Positions 38,162-47,996 of a DNA stretch of 64,000 nucleotides are shown here, in pieces (positions within the stretch are counted from its first letter, which is position 1; each line of letters starts with the position of its first letter). The notes beneath the pieces were generated by a model. It saw only the letters and a program-made list of their open reading frames with translations. It ran no database searches and was not told the origin of the DNA. The stretch covers positions 35,613-99,612 of the forward strand of contig NZ_JAIVFV010000004.1 of assembly GCF_020829445.1 (NCBI RefSeq), written 5' to 3'. This DNA comes from Nostoc sp. CHAB 5836 (lineage in GTDB: Bacteria > Cyanobacteriota > Cyanobacteriia > Cyanobacteriales > Nostocaceae). The translations under genes were made by a program, and so were the position numbers.

Positions 38162-38295
38162 TTAACTTTTCACGTCATGTGGAAAAGCTAACGATTAACC
38201 TCCTTACCCTAGTCGGGAAGGGGGAAAATTCAAAGTCTCTCTCCTTTTAGGAGAGAGATTTAGAGAGAGGTTTTCCACATACCGTGAAAAGTCAG
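38162..38295. mobile_element. MITE with 22-bp inverted ends and 10-bp target duplication
   Basis: The ends ACTTTTCACGTCATGTGGAA (38165 on) and TTCCACATACCGTGAAAAGT (to 38292) are inverted copies. GTCAAATAAC stands on both sides (38152-38161 and 38296-38305), a clear target-site duplication. The interior is the CTCCTTACCC / CTCTCTCCTTTTAGGAGAGA repeat. Past it (38306-38557) there is a partial AGAGGCGCAGAGGACACAGA repeat and no gene. Confidence 0.8.
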
Positions 38296-38557
38296 GTCAA
38301 ATAACAGTGATCGCTCTTTATACAGCAATACGGTTCACAAAAGGGCTAAAACTCTTTTTCTTTAACGAACCGCAGAGGCGCAGAGGACACAGAGAGAAGA
38401 GAGAGAGAGAGGGAATAAATACTGAAACTAAGTGTATTTTTATACATTAGATTGCTTTAGGACTTAAAAAGCGAGGGAGTGATACTCCCTCGCATTAGCA
38501 AAATCGCTACAGCTTAACTAATTTTGAATGTTGAATTGAAGCTGTAATTTCTTTCGG

Positions 38558-41500
38558 TTAAAGGACAGCAGCAGAGAAAACAAAATCGTTTGCTGTGAGG
38601 CTAGTTAATATAATTCCAACTAATGAAGCTAACTCTGTATTTGCGGTTTTCACTAAGGTGTCACTACCCTGTTGCAATAGTGTCAGGGCACTAAACTCAG
38701 TAACACCAATACCGCCTATCCCGATTTTGTCAATGCCGATCGCCAAATCAGTGACAATGTTCTTGGTAGTTGGCAGACTGGCGTTAGCAATCCAGAATTG
38801 GTCAGCACCAGCACCGCCACTGAGGCGATTACCACCTGCTTGACCAGCAAATAGCATATCATCACCATTACCACCAAGCAGGAAATCATTAGCATTGGAA
38901 AAGAGTTTATCATCACCCGAACCACCGTAGAGACGGTTATTGTTACCTTGACTCTTGAGGGTGTCGTTTCCGGATCCACCCAGGGACAATTGACGAGTAC
39001 CTTCAACTACTGTCAACGTATCATTACCTGCTGCCCCAAACAAATTATTACCACCATTGGCTTCAACTACGGTAAGTTCGTCATCACCAGCACCAGCATC
39101 AGCACTAGTGTTGTTAGCAGGGCCATTGGCGCCAATTAAAACTTGATCGTTACCGTCTCCTGTGGACACCGAGGAGTCACCACCGATCGCTACCGTGTCT
39201 TCACCATTCCCAGTCAGGATTGTGTTACCTTGACTACCCTCTACAAAATCTCCTCCGTTACCTGTGAATAAGGTTTGATTTGGCCCAACAGTAATATCAT
39301 CACTGTTATTGGAGCCAAAGTTAATTTCTTCAGCTTTTGGCTGACCTAAACCAGGAGCAAGGTTAAGGGGCTTGTCCAACTTCAGCAGTAGAATTTCATT
39401 GTTGTCTATGACTGGATTCTGAGGATCATTCCCAGGACGACCTGTTGAGAAAGGATAATTGTTGTCATTAGCTACCAAAATGGTATTTTTGTCAATAACT
39501 AAAACATTTTCAATTGTGACAAATGGGAAGTCAAAGGTGGTTTTACCATCTCCATTCAGGTCGTTGGGGTCTTGGATGTTTAACAAGTCTGCAACTTGTT
39601 GCTTGGCTACATAGCCATTAGAGTCTGTTTTCGACAAGTCAATTTTGTAGATTCTCTTGAATTTAGCGGAGGTTCCCTGACCACCATCCCGTTCAATAAC
39701 TAAGTACTCATGATCATTAATGACTGCTAGATCACCGATGGCATTTGCAGCATTATTCAATCGATAGTATAGCTTTTTATCAGTGTACTGGCGGCTGGCA
39801 ATATCAAATTCGTTAATCCGCAAAGCACCAGCCGGGTCACCTTGAACCGTACCTTCTAGCAGCATATAAAGCTTGGTTTTGCTGGCGTTAATTGCTCCGC
39901 CCTCAAAACCTTTCGAGCCACCCAAGTTAGCAAAAGCATCTCCTGAAAGCACATCGGGATTTTGTGGCGATCGCACTAAGTTATTCTGAGGATCACTCAA
40001 GAAATCTCGTACTTTATCCCCTGTAGCTGGGAAGTCTGTAAATAGCGCATCTACGCCTAATTGAAAGAACTGCTGAAATTCTAGTTCGGGATTACCTTTG
40101 TAATCTGCTGCTAAATACTGGTCTTCATCGCGGAAGGTGTAGGGATGAACCTGTAAACCTGCATTATGAGCATCTCGAACTAGGGTAGTGGGAGATACCA
40201 AAGTTTTGTCAGCATCATTTACAGTGCCGTCGTTGTTGATATCATCTGCCAAGCCATCGTTATTAGCATCAGTACCTTTGACACTAACAATCATTCGTTT
40301 CCAAGGGCCAATACCATCAGCATAAGTGGCAATTTCAGCTAAACCCTGGGGAGTTCGTAAATCGCCATAGGTGCGAGGGTCATTACTGACTTCTAAATCA
40401 TAAGGACGACTTTCTATGAGCGTACCATTTAGCTCAATTCCAGCTGCGTCTAGAAGTTGAATCAGTGGAATATCTACACCTGCATTAGGCATAATGCGAT
40501 CGTGGAGATCCTTGAGATTACCGACTTCAAAGGATTGGATAAAGATCCGACTTGGATCCGTAAAGTTCTCAGCCTTGAGTGTATCGATCAGTATCTCACT
40601 GATGTTTCTGTTAATTTTTTCCGTCGTGCCTATATAGGTAGCTTCTGCGGCAAAATAGGTGGGATGCTTTGTTTCAGGATAAATGCCAATTTTTTTACCT
40701 GTCTCGGCTTCTACCTGCTTAACCAAGTCGATGATTTCTGCAAGAGTGGGAATCTCAAATTGACCATTGAAAGATTGGTCGCGGAAAGGTAAACGTTGGA
40801 TCGCGCCTAAAGTCTTGATTTCTTCTAAAGTAAAGTCTTCAGCAAACCAACCTGTGATTTCAGTTCCATCTAGGCTGACAGTTTTCTGGCGATCGGCAAA
40901 CTGTGGATACTTGGTAATATCGTAAACGTCTGTGGTTGTATTGCTGAGATTGACAGTGCCATCAGCATTCAAAATTGCCAAAGCAGGCTCATGGCGAGCA
41001 ATCAACACGCCATCTTTTGTAACTACTAAGTCAGGCTCAATAAAGTCAGCACCATCTTCAATTGCCCGTTTGTACGCCTCCAGGGTATGCTCTGGAAGAT
41101 CGCCACTAGCACCTCTGTGTCCAATGACTTTAGGTGCTTCTCCATCTAGAGTTTTGAATTGGTCAGGTGTAGCGATGGGAGCCTCTAATAACTTACCACT
41201 GGCATCAAAATGCAATAGGTAGGGGCCAAACTCGTCTCCGACCCAGATTGTCCCGTCTTGATCAAAGACGAATGATTCTACATCAAAATCTGCACCAGTC
41301 AGTAATCTTTCAGTAGTTTCCTCATTCACAATTTGGAAAGGAACTTTATTGTCAGGGTCAGACAATTGGATGTAGTCTAAAACTTTAACGCTACCGTCTC
41401 CATTTTCTCTCCCCTTAAAATTTGGGTCTAGACGATTGATCCGCAATAAAAAGTCTTGACTATTATCTTTGCTACCGTAACCATTATCTGACAAGAAATA

Positions 41501-41662
41501 GAAAGAGTTACTGTTAGCAAATTGGACACCACTAAAGCCCTGTATTGGCTGTCCTGGGAAAGGCCCGGTTCTACCATTGGCTGAAATTTTTTCACCAGAA
41601 GCTGGCCCATCACCATAGGTATCAGCAGGTAAAGAAGCAAAGCCTACTAACTCAATTGCCAT
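38558..41662 (-). CDS. secreted glycerophosphodiester phosphodiesterase nested in an esterase-like phytase propeller, with RTX-type repeats
   Basis: 1034 residues. The first ~175 start an esterase-like/phytase-like beta-propeller ([34 protein letters not shown]). A complete GDPD domain follows ([56 protein letters not shown]). Propeller sequence then resumes ([39 protein letters not shown]). The C-terminal ~230 residues carry GGxGxD-type calcium-binding repeats and a [13 protein letters not shown] module shared with the next gene. There is no N-terminal signal, as expected for type I secretion. Likely role: release of glycerol phosphate outside the cell. Confidence 0.88.
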   Translation of the reverse strand: MAIELVGFASLPADTYGDGPASGEKISANGRTGPFPGQPIQGFSGVQFANSNSFYFLSDNGYGSKDNSQDFLLRINRLDPNFKGRENGDGSVKVLDYIQLSDPDNKVPFQIVNEETTERLLTGADFDVESFVFDQDGTIWVGDEFGPYLLHFDASGKLLEAPIATPDQFKTLDGEAPKVIGHRGASGDLPEHTLEAYKRAIEDGADFIEPDLVVTKDGVLIARHEPALAILNADGTVNLSNTTTDVYDITKYPQFADRQKTVSLDGTEITGWFAEDFTLEEIKTLGAIQRLPFRDQSFNGQFEIPTLAEIIDLVKQVEAETGKKIGIYPETKHPTYFAAEATYIGTTEKINRNISEILIDTLKAENFTDPSRIFIQSFEVGNLKDLHDRIMPNAGVDIPLIQLLDAAGIELNGTLIESRPYDLEVSNDPRTYGDLRTPQGLAEIATYADGIGPWKRMIVSVKGTDANNDGLADDINNDGTVNDADKTLVSPTTLVRDAHNAGLQVHPYTFRDEDQYLAADYKGNPELEFQQFFQLGVDALFTDFPATGDKVRDFLSDPQNNLVRSPQNPDVLSGDAFANLGGSKGFEGGAINASKTKLYMLLEGTVQGDPAGALRINEFDIASRQYTDKKLYYRLNNAANAIGDLAVINDHEYLVIERDGGQGTSAKFKRIYKIDLSKTDSNGYVAKQQVADLLNIQDPNDLNGDGKTTFDFPFVTIENVLVIDKNTILVANDNNYPFSTGRPGNDPQNPVIDNNEILLLKLDKPLNLAPGLGQPKAEEINFGSNNSDDITVGPNQTLFTGNGGDFVEGSQGNTILTGNGEDTVAIGGDSSVSTGDGNDQVLIGANGPANNTSADAGAGDDELTVVEANGGNNLFGAAGNDTLTVVEGTRQLSLGGSGNDTLKSQGNNNRLYGGSGDDKLFSNANDFLLGGNGDDMLFAGQAGGNRLSGGAGADQFWIANASLPTTKNIVTDLAIGIDKIGIGGIGVTEFSALTLLQQGSDTLVKTANTELASLVGIILTSLTANDFVFSAAVL

Positions 41663-42330
41663 AATTAATGTTGGTTGGGTATTTGGATTTCACTGCATTA
41701 CAAGGTATTCAAGTTCTCTACTTGCATTACTTGTGGAAAAGATAAATCATGTTCTCAAGCTAGAAACCGGAATTACGGGTAAATTTAATAATTACAAAAA
41801 TCTAGTTTGGGTAAGTCCGTTAAGTCTGATTTGGTCATCAACACTGAGAATACTTAATGAGTATGCAAAACTGAGATTCAGAATTTAAATTTGTCGATAG
41901 GAATTATGAGATGACTTAGCTCTAAAGATATTTTCATTAGAAGATTAAGAAAAGAATAAGCTAAACGCAAGAAATTATTAAAATCCACTTAGAGGTTGTT
42001 TGAAAAATCGTAAAAGCTGTTTGCCAAAGTCAATTTTTTTAACGAGCCGCATTCGCGAGTGGGTCTCGTTAGAGGATGTTTTAAAAGTCTAATTTATAGC
42101 GGTTCTCGCTTGGATGCAATACAGTTTGACCTCTCTCCAAACCTCTCTCCTAAAAGGAGAGAGGCTTTGAATATTACTCCCCTTCCCTTGTAGGGAAGGG
42201 GCTGGGGGTTAGGTCTGAACTGTATGTCAAAAATAAGAACCCCACCCCGCCAAAGCCACCCTTTGTCTCCCCTCCTCGCAAGCGGGGAGGGGTTGGGGGT
42301 GGGGTGTTAGTGACTTTTGCAAGAGGTCTA
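41663..42330. other. gap between the GDPD and phytase genes, repeat-rich on one side
   Basis: 41663-41990 is AT-rich with nothing I can name. From about 41993 there is a TTAGAGGTTGTTTGAAAAAT end, then GAGGATGTTTTAAAAGTC, then a TATAGCGGTTCTCGC element (42095-42224) and a GC-rich hairpin repeat (42239-42305) like the one after rpmB. No gene. Confidence 0.6.
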
Positions 42331-45300
42331 CTAAGTCACGACACTAATAGAGAAAACAAAGTCATTTACTGTGAGGCTTATTGATGTAATTCCAATTAAT
42401 AAAGCCAACTCTGTATTGCCGATTTTCACTAAGGTGTCACCACCCTGTTGCAATAGTGTCAGGGTACTAAACTGAGTAACACCAATACCGCCTAGCCCGA
42501 TTTTGTCAATACCGATCGCCAAATCAGTTACAATGCTCTTGCTAGTTGGCAGACTGGCGTTAGCAATCCAGAATTGGTCAGTACCAGCACCACCACTCAG
42601 GCGATCGCTACCTTTTTGACCAGCAAATAGCACATCATCACCATCGCCACCAAATAGCCAATCATTGATATTAGAGAAGAGTTTGTCATCTCCAGAACCA
42701 CCGTAGAGATAGTTATTGCTACCGCCACTGCTAAGGGTATCATTGCCTGAGCCACCAAATAATGATTGACGAGAACCTTTAATTACTGTGAGAGTATCAT
42801 CACCGGTTGCCCCAAACAAATTATTACTACCACAAGCTTTCACTACCACAATCAGATCATCACCATTGCCACCATCAGCACTGGTATTTTTAGCCGAGCC
42901 ATTTTGACCAATAAATATCTGATCATTACCGTGATTCCCAGATAGTGAAGAGTTACTCCCTCCAAGCACCGTGTCATCACCGTTTCCACCCACGATTGTG
43001 TTACCTTTTGCACCCTCTACAAAGTCTGCTCCATCACCTGCACTAAAGAATTGTCTTGGCTGAAGATTGACAGTATCACTGTTGCTAGAACCAAAACCCT
43101 TTGGGAAAGTAGGCTTTACAACTGTTAGGTTATTGGGTAATTCGAGAATGCCAAGTTTTTGAGCAGCCGTATTACCCGTAACATTGAAGTCATTGTCATT
43201 AATCAGGGCTAGAGTGTTGGGTGCTACCAGCGCTAGACCTTCCAGTTTTTCCACCCCCGTGTAACCCAACTGAGCAGCATTAGCAATTAAACTCTTGGTG
43301 ACAGGGGTAATATTGGCAGCAGCTAACTCCGTAGAGGTAAGTTGTTCAATAGTTTTACCAACTGGCAAAGTAAAGTTAGCAGGGTTGTTGATGTTGGTCG
43401 CCCCGGCTAAATCAATTTGGTAAATTAGTTTATTACCAGCAGATGTACCATTGTCGTCTCGTTCAACGATCGCAAATTTGCCCTTACCCAAAGAGACTGC
43501 ATCACCAATCTTATCGGTTGCCGGTAGACCTTCTAGGAGATATAAATACTCTCCTGTTACCTGCTTGGTGACAATATCAAACTCTAGAATCCGCAGGTTA
43601 AGAGAAGCTTTGGAAGTCGCATCATTGGCAACATCGGGATTATCGATGGCACTCTGAATAAAGGCATATAATTTATTACCTTCAAGTGCTACAGCTTCAA
43701 ATCCCCGGTTATTGCGGCGTTGGGCATAAACTGCTGGTAATACCTCAGTGCCAAAAGTTCCAGATGGTTGATCTGGGTTGGGTGCTGTGGCAGTTCCTTG
43801 AGGGATAAAGCGGTCAATGAGTTTACCATTAACATCAAAGTGGTAAATTGCCGGACGATATTCATCTACCATCCAGTAATCACCATTTTTTGCAACGACA
43901 ATTCCCTCGAGGTCAGCACCTAAAGGATCCTTAGGGAGAACATTGTTGTCTAAATCAACGGCAATTTCATCCGTGTAAGCCAAACCGTTGGCTACACCTT
44001 GCAAGTTAGGCAGTCCAGTTAATGGTGTCGTCCCATCTTGGCGGAATAATCCCGTTCTCTTGGTAATGCTGATTTCGCCCGTGGTGCGATTGAGTTCAAA
44101 ACTAACTATTTCTGGCTGGAAGTTGGGTAAGAAAAATGGTCTGTTTGAACCATTAGAATCTCCATTGGGGCCACGGTCTGTGTTGGTGACCAATTTTAAG
44201 TTCCCATTTGCTGCAAACCCTTGGAAATACAATCCAGAGAAACCACCTAAGAAAATATCTTCACCTTTAGAGGTTGTGCCTAACTTAGGTAGGTTTTCAA
44301 ATTCATAAATAGTCAGCTTGGGTTGAGCAACAGGATGACGTGGATCGTAACTAGTGGTATCAATAGTTAGAGAATTGGGGAAGGCATTGGCAATATTTTC
44401 CCAAGGTACGAGCTTGAAGTTAGAATTGATGTTCTCTTCTTCACCTTCATCGCTGACTATTTTGGCAGGTTCATTGGAGCCATCTTGAGTGACAAATAAA
44501 CCAAATGGGAAGTTAGGCCCTAGTGGCAGGTTAATGACATCTGCACCATCTGACTCTTGTACGCTATCAATTGCCCCACTGTTACCAATAGCAAAGTTAC
44601 CCACGTATTCGTTGTTACCTTCACGAGTGTAGGCAACAAAGGTGTTGTCACCTTGGCTAGATGCTAGCAAGTAGCCTGTGCCATTTTTGCCGTAGTAAAT
44701 GGTCAATCCTTCTACGTCATCGGTGAGATAATTACCACCTAAATCTCTGACTTGATCAATTAGCTTACCAGTTGTGCCACCATTTGGTTCTGCTTGAAAC
44801 TTCCAAATACCGACATTTTCCTGTCCGATGTAGAGGAAGCCAGTTTCCTGGTCTACTACCATACCCTCTGTTTGCGGATCGCCATCGCCAATTGTCGGTA
44901 CAGTAAATTCTCGTACCCGTTCAATGCCAATTTTGCCATTACCTTGATCAATCAGTTTAAACTGAGCAACATCTCCGGTTTCTCGACGATTGGCAAAGAC
45001 ATAGTAATCATTGGTGATTGGGCTACGGTATAATGCCAGCCCGTAAGCACTCCGAGAAGATGAGGAATAAGGTTCTGAAAAAGGTGCTGCTTGGAAGAGG
45101 GTTCCCAGACTGCTGTCGGTAATATCTTCCAGGTAGTTACCGGGGGTGGTAGGGTTGGGATTAATTTTGAAGATTGCTAGTTGATCATTGCCGCGATCGC
45201 TAGCTACGGCAATATCAACAGATTGATTGCCTAATTTAAAACCGTATTGCAGGTCAATGTTGTTGTAGCGAATACCACCAGGATTAACTGTCTGTAACAA

Positions 45301-47754
45301 ATTACCAGACAAATCATAAACCCGGAGTCCGGCATTTTTGACTGAGGTCAATACTAGGCTATCGGCAGCATTTGTGGCATTAACATAGATGGCAGGATCA
45401 TCAGCATCAGCACGTTGATCCACCGGGAGTATTTCATCATCCAACAAATCAGGGCGGGTTTCTACTGTGGGTGCAGCAGTAGGAACTAAGTCTGCATCTA
45501 GAGTGAGAATTTGGGTAAATTGGCTCTGGTTGAAGTTGTTATCACTCACCAGCACAATGGATTGACGACCATCTGCTAGTTTGGGGCCAAAGGTAATACC
45601 TTCGATGTTATCTGTACCGTTAGGCAAGTTTAAGTCATTTAAATTTAACAGTAAGCGCTTTTGGGCGGGTGCAATTGTCCTTAGTTGTTGGGCACTTAAA
45701 TTATTGAGAGAATCGTAGAAACTAATGTCTGTTGCACCTTGCAAAGAAATTTCGTAGATTTTGATGGTGTTGCCTACACCTTGTGCAAAGGAACGTTCTA
45801 AGGCCAGTAATGTGCCACGATTATCGATGGCGAGTAAATCCACTAAACCATTGTCAGCAAAACCTGTACTAGGGTTGGGCGGTTGGGCGATCGCATCTGT
45901 AATATAAAGGTATTCTTTTTCTGGTTGTCCAGTAACCAAATTGTATTGCAAAATTCGGGAACGGCTGCCACTGCTGAGTGAAGCCTTTAATCCATCTTGA
46001 GAAAGGGCGTTTTCGGTGGCGGTGAATAGGGTTTTCTGGTCGGGTGTGATGGTGAGGCTTTCAAATGCTAAGTTATTGTAAACACCTGATGTTTGCGTAT
46101 CATTCCCATCGACAATACCATTGCCGTTGGTATCCTCAACTACTGGCAAAAACTTTCTGGGCACAAGTAGGGATCCTACTTCTTGCCCTGTGGTCAGCGA
46201 ATACTCTTTAATAAAGGGATTGCTAACGCGACCTGTGCCAAGATTAACTTCACCCTCTGAAGAGATGAAAACAGTCCCATTCTTAGTTAAAGCAATACCT
46301 TCAGGGTCGATAGTGTTGATGGCAAAAAAGTTGCCGTTGGTATCTTTTAGGGGTGTGACATTGGTAAAAGTCACCTGGGTATCCGTAGTGAAAGTATAGA
46401 AGCGGGCAGGGCCAACTTGCGAGCGATCGTCTGAGATCGCGTAGTAGCGGTTGTTAACACCATCGTAAGTGACACCAGATAATCCGCCCACGGGAGTCTG
46501 TACCCCATTCACACTTCCCGCCACGCCAGCAGGAATAAAGCCAGTCACAAAAGTACCTTGTCTCAAAAATCCGATATTAGGAATGGTTTTACCTGGTTCC
46601 GTTGCGCCAGTTTGCACATCTGCGAACACCAAGCGATGGTCAGAACTGGGGAAGGGAAAAGTACCTACCAAGGGAAACGTCGAATCGGTATTTAGAGGCC
46701 AAAATACCCCAGAATTGGCAATTGTCAGGTCAGAGGAGGGTAGCACATAGTCAGTCCGTAGGTTTCCGGGAGCCGTGTCAGCAAAGTCGGCGGTGTCAAA
46801 GCTAGGATTACCCTTTTGCCTAGCGTTTGCACCACCTTGTAAATTTGCTTGTTGGGGGCCACCCAGACTACTAGGAATAACATTAGTATTAATACCAGGA
46901 TTTTGCAACAATTGGCGAATAGCATTGTCAAAACTATCACCATCCAACGGATCTGCATTTTGATCACCGGCAATCACAAAGCTTGACCCAGAAGCAATAC
47001 CACCTGTTTTCCCCTCGTCATCGTAAATGTAATTACCTTTACTAGGGGTAATATAGTCTGCCCAAAAACGGATCTCGTCGTGGTTGCGCTTACCATTGCG
47101 GTCTTCTGTCCCATCAAATACTGGGGGTGTGGGGTGGCTGGCGAGGACATGAATTGTCTCACCGTTCACCTGGATGGGGACATCCCAGTGACTTTTAGAA
47201 GAAAGCCGTAGAACTGCCAGTTCCTCCTCGGAATACCAATCATTTGCCTGTGGTGTTGTGGGATCATCAGGAAGCAAAGCATTGGGCATATCCTTCCAGA
47301 GGAAGTTTTGGAAGGTGCGGATGTTGGCAGTGTCAATGGGATATTTGGACAGCAGCAACATCCCGAATTGACCAGGGAAATTACCGAATCCCAAGGCATC
47401 ATCGCCGTATCCGACTGCGCCCGGGGTTGTAACTGTTGTACCGTTGTTATTCAAGTCAAAGCCAGAGGCAATACCCGTGTTGGAAGAAGCGATATAGAAG
47501 TAGGGGTAGTCAACGGGAGTTGCACCATTTTGGCTGATGGCTAAATAATTTTGCCGGAATAGTTGAACGGCCTCTGGGGAGTAGTCAAACTCATTAATTA
47601 GCAGCACATCCGGGTTATTACGCTGGATGATTTCGGCGATCGCCTTTGCTTGAGCATTGCCCTGGGTAGACAGGTCGGTTACTAACCCAGATTCCGCGTT
47701 GCGATTTAGGGAAGCATTGAACTGAGAAAAGCGAATTGTGCTTGTAGTTACCAT
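42331..47754 (-). CDS. giant secreted phosphohydrolase: EEP domain, esterase-like phytase domains, 3-phytase beta-propeller, RTX-type repeats
   Basis: 1807 residues. In order: an endonuclease/exonuclease/phosphatase-like domain (IRFSQFNASLNRN, DVLLINEFDYSPE, FVIAGDQNADPLDGDSFDNA, SSDHRLVFADV; about 1-380); an esterase-like phytase domain (GLSGVTYDGVNNRYYAISDD, IDPEGIALTKNGTVFISSEG; about 400-760); a beta-propeller phytase (RADADDPAIYVNATNAADS, VAVASDRGNDQ, EGMVVDQETGFLYIGQE; about 780-1110); a second esterase-like domain (GGFSGLYFQGFAANGNLKLV, YWMVDEYRPAIYHFD; about 1140-1560); and calcium-binding repeats with a [13 protein letters not shown] module. ATG 47754 is preferred; an in-frame ATG at 47844 lies in a MITE end. 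Likely extracellular phytate and phosphate-ester hydrolysis. Confidence 0.85.
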   Translation of the reverse strand: MVTTSTIRFSQFNASLNRNAESGLVTDLSTQGNAQAKAIAEIIQRNNPDVLLINEFDYSPEAVQLFRQNYLAISQNGATPVDYPYFYIASSNTGIASGFDLNNNGTTVTTPGAVGYGDDALGFGNFPGQFGMLLLSKYPIDTANIRTFQNFLWKDMPNALLPDDPTTPQANDWYSEEELAVLRLSSKSHWDVPIQVNGETIHVLASHPTPPVFDGTEDRNGKRNHDEIRFWADYITPSKGNYIYDDEGKTGGIASGSSFVIAGDQNADPLDGDSFDNAIRQLLQNPGINTNVIPSSLGGPQQANLQGGANARQKGNPSFDTADFADTAPGNLRTDYVLPSSDLTIANSGVFWPLNTDSTFPLVGTFPFPSSDHRLVFADVQTGATEPGKTIPNIGFLRQGTFVTGFIPAGVAGSVNGVQTPVGGLSGVTYDGVNNRYYAISDDRSQVGPARFYTFTTDTQVTFTNVTPLKDTNGNFFAINTIDPEGIALTKNGTVFISSEGEVNLGTGRVSNPFIKEYSLTTGQEVGSLLVPRKFLPVVEDTNGNGIVDGNDTQTSGVYNNLAFESLTITPDQKTLFTATENALSQDGLKASLSSGSRSRILQYNLVTGQPEKEYLYITDAIAQPPNPSTGFADNGLVDLLAIDNRGTLLALERSFAQGVGNTIKIYEISLQGATDISFYDSLNNLSAQQLRTIAPAQKRLLLNLNDLNLPNGTDNIEGITFGPKLADGRQSIVLVSDNNFNQSQFTQILTLDADLVPTAAPTVETRPDLLDDEILPVDQRADADDPAIYVNATNAADSLVLTSVKNAGLRVYDLSGNLLQTVNPGGIRYNNIDLQYGFKLGNQSVDIAVASDRGNDQLAIFKINPNPTTPGNYLEDITDSSLGTLFQAAPFSEPYSSSSRSAYGLALYRSPITNDYYVFANRRETGDVAQFKLIDQGNGKIGIERVREFTVPTIGDGDPQTEGMVVDQETGFLYIGQENVGIWKFQAEPNGGTTGKLIDQVRDLGGNYLTDDVEGLTIYYGKNGTGYLLASSQGDNTFVAYTREGNNEYVGNFAIGNSGAIDSVQESDGADVINLPLGPNFPFGLFVTQDGSNEPAKIVSDEGEEENINSNFKLVPWENIANAFPNSLTIDTTSYDPRHPVAQPKLTIYEFENLPKLGTTSKGEDIFLGGFSGLYFQGFAANGNLKLVTNTDRGPNGDSNGSNRPFFLPNFQPEIVSFELNRTTGEISITKRTGLFRQDGTTPLTGLPNLQGVANGLAYTDEIAVDLDNNVLPKDPLGADLEGIVVAKNGDYWMVDEYRPAIYHFDVNGKLIDRFIPQGTATAPNPDQPSGTFGTEVLPAVYAQRRNNRGFEAVALEGNKLYAFIQSAIDNPDVANDATSKASLNLRILEFDIVTKQVTGEYLYLLEGLPATDKIGDAVSLGKGKFAIVERDDNGTSAGNKLIYQIDLAGATNINNPANFTLPVGKTIEQLTSTELAAANITPVTKSLIANAAQLGYTGVEKLEGLALVAPNTLALINDNDFNVTGNTAAQKLGILELPNNLTVVKPTFPKGFGSSNSDTVNLQPRQFFSAGDGADFVEGAKGNTIVGGNGDDTVLGGSNSSLSGNHGNDQIFIGQNGSAKNTSADGGNGDDLIVVVKACGSNNLFGATGDDTLTVIKGSRQSLFGGSGNDTLSSGGSNNYLYGGSGDDKLFSNINDWLFGGDGDDVLFAGQKGSDRLSGGAGTDQFWIANASLPTSKSIVTDLAIGIDKIGLGGIGVTQFSTLTLLQQGGDTLVKIGNTELALLIGITSISLTVNDFVFSISVVT

Positions 47755-47838
47755 AGTTGAATTCTGAGATAGATTCCAGATATGAGACTGCTTTGAAAAT
47801 TGGGAATGGGGATTTGTTGCGAAATCTCGGTTCCAAGT

Positions 47839-47914
47839 AGACATCTGGTGAAATTAAATATGCCTTACCCAGAACCCTTGTAGAGACGTAGCACTGCTAC
47901 GTCTCTTTTTCACT
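47839..47914. mobile_element. MITE, AGACATCTGG family, copy 5 (right end eroded)
   Basis: Intact left end AGACATCTGGTGAAATTAAA and central GACGTAGCACTGCTACGTC; the right end stops at TTTTTCAC. It lies between the phytase gene and the nuclease gene. On the minus strand its end supplies ATGTCT, in frame with the phytase gene. Confidence 0.75.
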
Positions 47915-47996
47915 ATATTTAGGTTTTTTGCGCCAACTTGCTGACGCCAAGCGATCGCCCTCAAGTTTCCCCAAAGGACGATTGCTTGAATCTGCG

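Noticed and set aside
41750..41830. Possible Pho box upstream of the GDPD gene (CTTAACGG on the minus strand)
   Set aside because: Only one unit fits; the units at the 11-bp step do not match YTTAAYYW.
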